A DNA stretch of 15,310 nt. Source: Clostridiales bacterium UBA1779 (GTDB lineage Bacteria > Bacillota > Clostridia > Oscillospirales > CAG-272). Positions 14,165-15,310 of the stretch are shown here, piece after piece. Both the position numbers and the translations under genes were made by a program. The stretch covers positions 1 through 15,310 of the forward strand of contig DCGL01000049.1 of NCBI GenBank assembly GCA_002314565.1, written 5' to 3'. The number at the start of each line of letters is the position of its first letter. Position 1 is the stretch's first letter. The notes beneath the pieces are model-generated. The model did not search any database. It was not told the origin of the DNA and saw only the letters and a list, made by a program, of their open reading frames with translations.

Positions 14165-15310
14165 ATGAATTTTTCATCTACATCCTTCTTATTTCTTTTT
14201 CTGCCGGCAGTCATCTGCATATATTATCTGATTCCTGCTAAAAACAATTTACAGCTGCGAAATCTGTTTCTTTGTCTTGCAAGTCTTGGTTTTTATACCT
14301 GGGGAGAACCCATTTACGTATTTCTGTTTGTCGGAATGATTTTTCTGACCTGGTGCTTCGGAAGAATGGCATACGGAAAAAACGGTACTCGCATCGGCAA
14401 AACGGCGGTTTTTCTGACTGTAGCCGTAAATCTAACCGTAATCCTGCTGTTTTCGAAGCTTTCCACGGTATTGAACCTTTTGTCACATCTTTTCGACAGG
14501 GATTTTTCCGTATTTCAGACAACGCTTCCCATTGGATTTTCTTTTTTTATTTTTTCCTCCATTTCCTATGTCGTCGACATATACAGAGGTCAGTGTACAT
14601 CCGCCTGCAGTTTTTTTCATACTGTTCTGTATACAGCTCCCTTTTTCAGAATTTTACAGGGACCGATTATTTCATACAGAAAGTTTGAAGGCCAGTTTGC
14701 CGACAGAACGGAATCTTTTGATGCGGTCGGGGACGGTATCCGCAGATTTTCGGTAGGATTATGCAAAAAGATTATTATTGCCGATACCTTGTCCTTTCTT
14801 GTTAATGAAATCCTGTACTCGGATTTATCCCTTTCGAATTTACAAGCCGGTGACGCCTGGCTCGGTTGTATATCCTACCTCGTATATCTTTATTTTGATT
14901 TTTCCGCTTATTCCGATATGGCAATCGGTCTTGCCAGGGTTTTCGGTTTTTCAATACCCGAAAATTTCAACTATCCTTACATTTCTTCATCTGTAGCTGA
15001 ATTTTGGAGACGATTCCACATTACTTTATGCGCCTGGTTCACTGAATACGTATATTATCCTGTTTTGCTCGGACCTTCGGTGCGTCTGCGCAAATTTTTA
15101 CGAAGGAAGAATGTCTCACTGCCTATTGTAAATAACTTACAGAATATTTTCGTAACCGCCTCCGTATGGCTTGTTACGGCACTCTGGCACGGAATGAATC
15201 TTAATTATTTACTGTGGGGCATATGCCAACTGTACGGCTATGCTGACAGAGCCGCATATAAAACCAATCGGAAACAAAAAAATAAACAGACTTGTCCGCC
15301 GTATCGGCTT
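14165..15310 (+). CDS. MBOAT-family O-acyltransferase (AlgI/DltB-like), 3' end outside window
   Basis: The frame from ATG 14165 stays open for 382 codons to the window edge; family members run about 470-500 residues, so perhaps 100 are missing. AGG lies about nine bases before the start. It opens MNFSSTSFLFLFLPAVICIY and shows many membrane spans. The landmarks are LPIGFSFFIFSSISYVVDIY, LQGPIISYRKF, YLYFDFSAYSDMAIGLARVF, the loop FWRRFHITLCAWFTEYVYYP (His285) and ALWHGMN with the catalytic His342. The loop usually reads RWHISLSTWLRDY-like; here Trp is Phe and Arg-Asp is Thr-Glu. MBOATs of this branch take an acyl group from a cytoplasmic donor, such as DltC-bound D-alanine, and move it across the membrane to a glycan or its partner protein. 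The carrier protein and DHHW genes immediately upstream fit this. Confidence 0.92.
   Translation, partial: MNFSSTSFLFLFLPAVICIYYLIPAKNNLQLRNLFLCLASLGFYTWGEPIYVFLFVGMIFLTWCFGRMAYGKNGTRIGKTAVFLTVAVNLTVILLFSKLSTVLNLLSHLFDRDFSVFQTTLPIGFSFFIFSSISYVVDIYRGQCTSACSFFHTVLYTAPFFRILQGPIISYRKFEGQFADRTESFDAVGDGIRRFSVGLCKKIIIADTLSFLVNEILYSDLSLSNLQAGDAWLGCISYLVYLYFDFSAYSDMAIGLARVFGFSIPENFNYPYISSSVAEFWRRFHITLCAWFTEYVYYPVLLGPSVRLRKFLRRKNVSLPIVNNLQNIFVTASVWLVTALWHGMNLNYLLWGICQLYGYADRAAYKTNRKQKNKQTCPPYRL

Noticed and set aside
14272..14996. Short plus-strand frames (74-138 codons) near the right end
   Set aside because: They are out-of-frame within the MBOAT gene, whose own frame is open from 14165 to the window end and carries all family motifs.
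1..15310. CRISPR arrays, tRNA/rRNA genes, integrase or transposase genes
   Set aside because: No regularly spaced direct repeats with unique spacers, no tRNA or rRNA signature apart from the tmRNA tRNA-like domain, and no recombinase-like protein were found.

Overview
The window looks like a low-to-mid GC Gram-positive anaerobe of the class Clostridia, most likely a gut Oscillospiraceae/Ruminococcus-type genome. This rests on near-consensus sigma-A promoters with 17-bp spacers, strong AGGAGG-type ribosome binding sites, a one-piece tmRNA with encoded CCA next to smpB, tandem CNNM/CorC-type proteins, and GC-rich palindromic repeats of the kind scattered through Clostridia genomes. The taxonomic placement is inference from content, not from a search.

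Layout: (1) 1-2211 (+): the 3' part of yebC, then a polysaccharide-flippase-like membrane protein behind a perfect GC hairpin. (2) 2220-2360: short repeats and a bidirectional terminator. (3) 5029-2364 (-): two tandem DUF21-CBS-CorC_HlyC paralogues with an ATGA overlap, under one strong promoter. (4) 5121-5239: a cluster of GC-rich palindromes. (5) 7080-5251 (-) and 7299-9218 (+): a divergent pair, an FAD-dependent oxidoreductase and a cytoplasmic glutaminase-A-family (DUF4965/DUF1793) protein, each with its own promoter. (6) 9321-10236 (+): smpB and ssrA, the trans-translation pair, closed by a terminator. (7) 10442-15310 (+): an AT-richer cell-surface modification operon: DMT/EamA transporter, sugar-transfer-type ATP-grasp enzyme, stand-alone acyl carrier protein, membrane-anchored DHHW (AlgX/DltD-like) protein, and an MBOAT acyltransferase cut by the window end.

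The most interesting part is region 7. Its parts parallel dltABCD (activating enzyme, carrier protein, MBOAT, SGNH/DHHW partner), but the only visible carboxylate-activating enzyme is an ATP-grasp protein rather than an adenylation (AMP-binding) enzyme, and an EamA transporter leads the cluster. I infer that it loads a carboxylate onto a carrier protein, passes it across the membrane through the MBOAT and attaches it to a surface glycan. Substrate and acceptor cannot be read from the sequence. An activating enzyme could still lie beyond the right edge. The cluster begins directly after the ssrA 3' end, a classic island insertion site, although no integrase is visible.
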